From contig DCKD01000065.1 in assembly GCA_002320245.1 (NCBI GenBank), positions 1-22,619 on the forward strand: 22,619 bases of DNA, in the 5' to 3' direction. Of this stretch, positions 22,567 to 22,619 are shown piece by piece. The translations under genes were made by a program, and so were the position numbers. Each line of letters begins with the position of its first letter. Position 1 is the stretch's first letter. The DNA is from Lachnospiraceae bacterium UBA1683 (GTDB taxonomy: Bacteria; Bacillota; Clostridia; Lachnospirales; Lachnospiraceae). The notes beneath the pieces are model-generated. The model searched no databases, had not been told where the DNA came from, and saw only the letters and a program-made list of their open reading frames with translations.

Positions 22567-22619
22567 GTTCTCTCCGCTTATTGTCATATTATAAATAGTG
22601 TCTGCTGATTAAGTCCCAC

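Noticed and set aside
1..22619. CRISPR array, insertion sequence or prophage genes
   Set aside because: No regularly spaced repeats, transposase, integrase or phage structural genes were found on either strand.

Overview
The window looks like a chromosomal segment of a low-to-moderate GC Clostridia bacterium, most likely a gut Lachnospiraceae relative. The basis is strong AAGGAGG ribosome binding sites, use of TTG and GTG starts, a tRNA-Gly without encoded CCA, an SdpR/SdpI pair, a clostridial-style potABCD operon, an ECF sigma/zinc-finger anti-sigma pair, and AraC/GPH-transporter/ene-reductase genes. The assignment is inference from gene content; no species can be named.

Layout. Positions 1-240 hold a perfect 43-bp GGGGACAGTCCC palindrome and tRNA-Gly(TCC) with its promoter. 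Positions 273-1290 hold a minus-strand sdpR-sdpI operon whose promoter lies between two identical palindromic operators. Positions 1360-2994 hold a minus-strand operon: HD-domain phosphohydrolase (TTG start), a 58-residue GTG-start protein, and proC, each overlapping the next, behind a near-consensus promoter. Positions 3065-3278 are a large imperfect palindrome without a gene. Positions 3336-7805 are potABCD on the plus strand, a polyamine ABC importer whose PotA and PotD are both longer than the classical proteins; the operon ends in a 46-nt hairpin spanning the potD stop codon.

Positions 7867-14585 run on the minus strand: an M20 amidohydrolase, then a 1194-residue fused ABC ATPase/permease with a very large extracytoplasmic region containing three 64-residue repeats, then (after a 185-bp multi-hairpin element) an asparagine-synthetase-like protein lacking the N-terminal nucleophile cysteine. 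Positions 14442-15510 are mostly decayed: promoter-side 15-bp tandem repeats, a broken GH1 6-phospho-beta-glucosidase fragment joined to an unrelated coding tail, and a second GGGGACAGTCCCC element.

Positions 15516-20802 form a coherent catabolic locus: an AraC-type regulator transcribed divergently from a GPH-family symporter, an alpha/beta hydrolase of the feruloyl/cinnamoyl-esterase type, and an old-yellow-enzyme/FadH-like Fe-S flavin ene-reductase. My reading is uptake, ester cleavage and C=C reduction of an unsaturated, possibly plant phenolic, compound. This is the best candidate for an undescribed system here, and the substrate is unproven. Positions 20991-22566 hold an ECF sigma factor apparently starting at CTG, a membrane-bound zinc-finger anti-sigma factor, a TGTAAC-N16-CGTCTA promoter that looks autoregulated, and a terminator hairpin.
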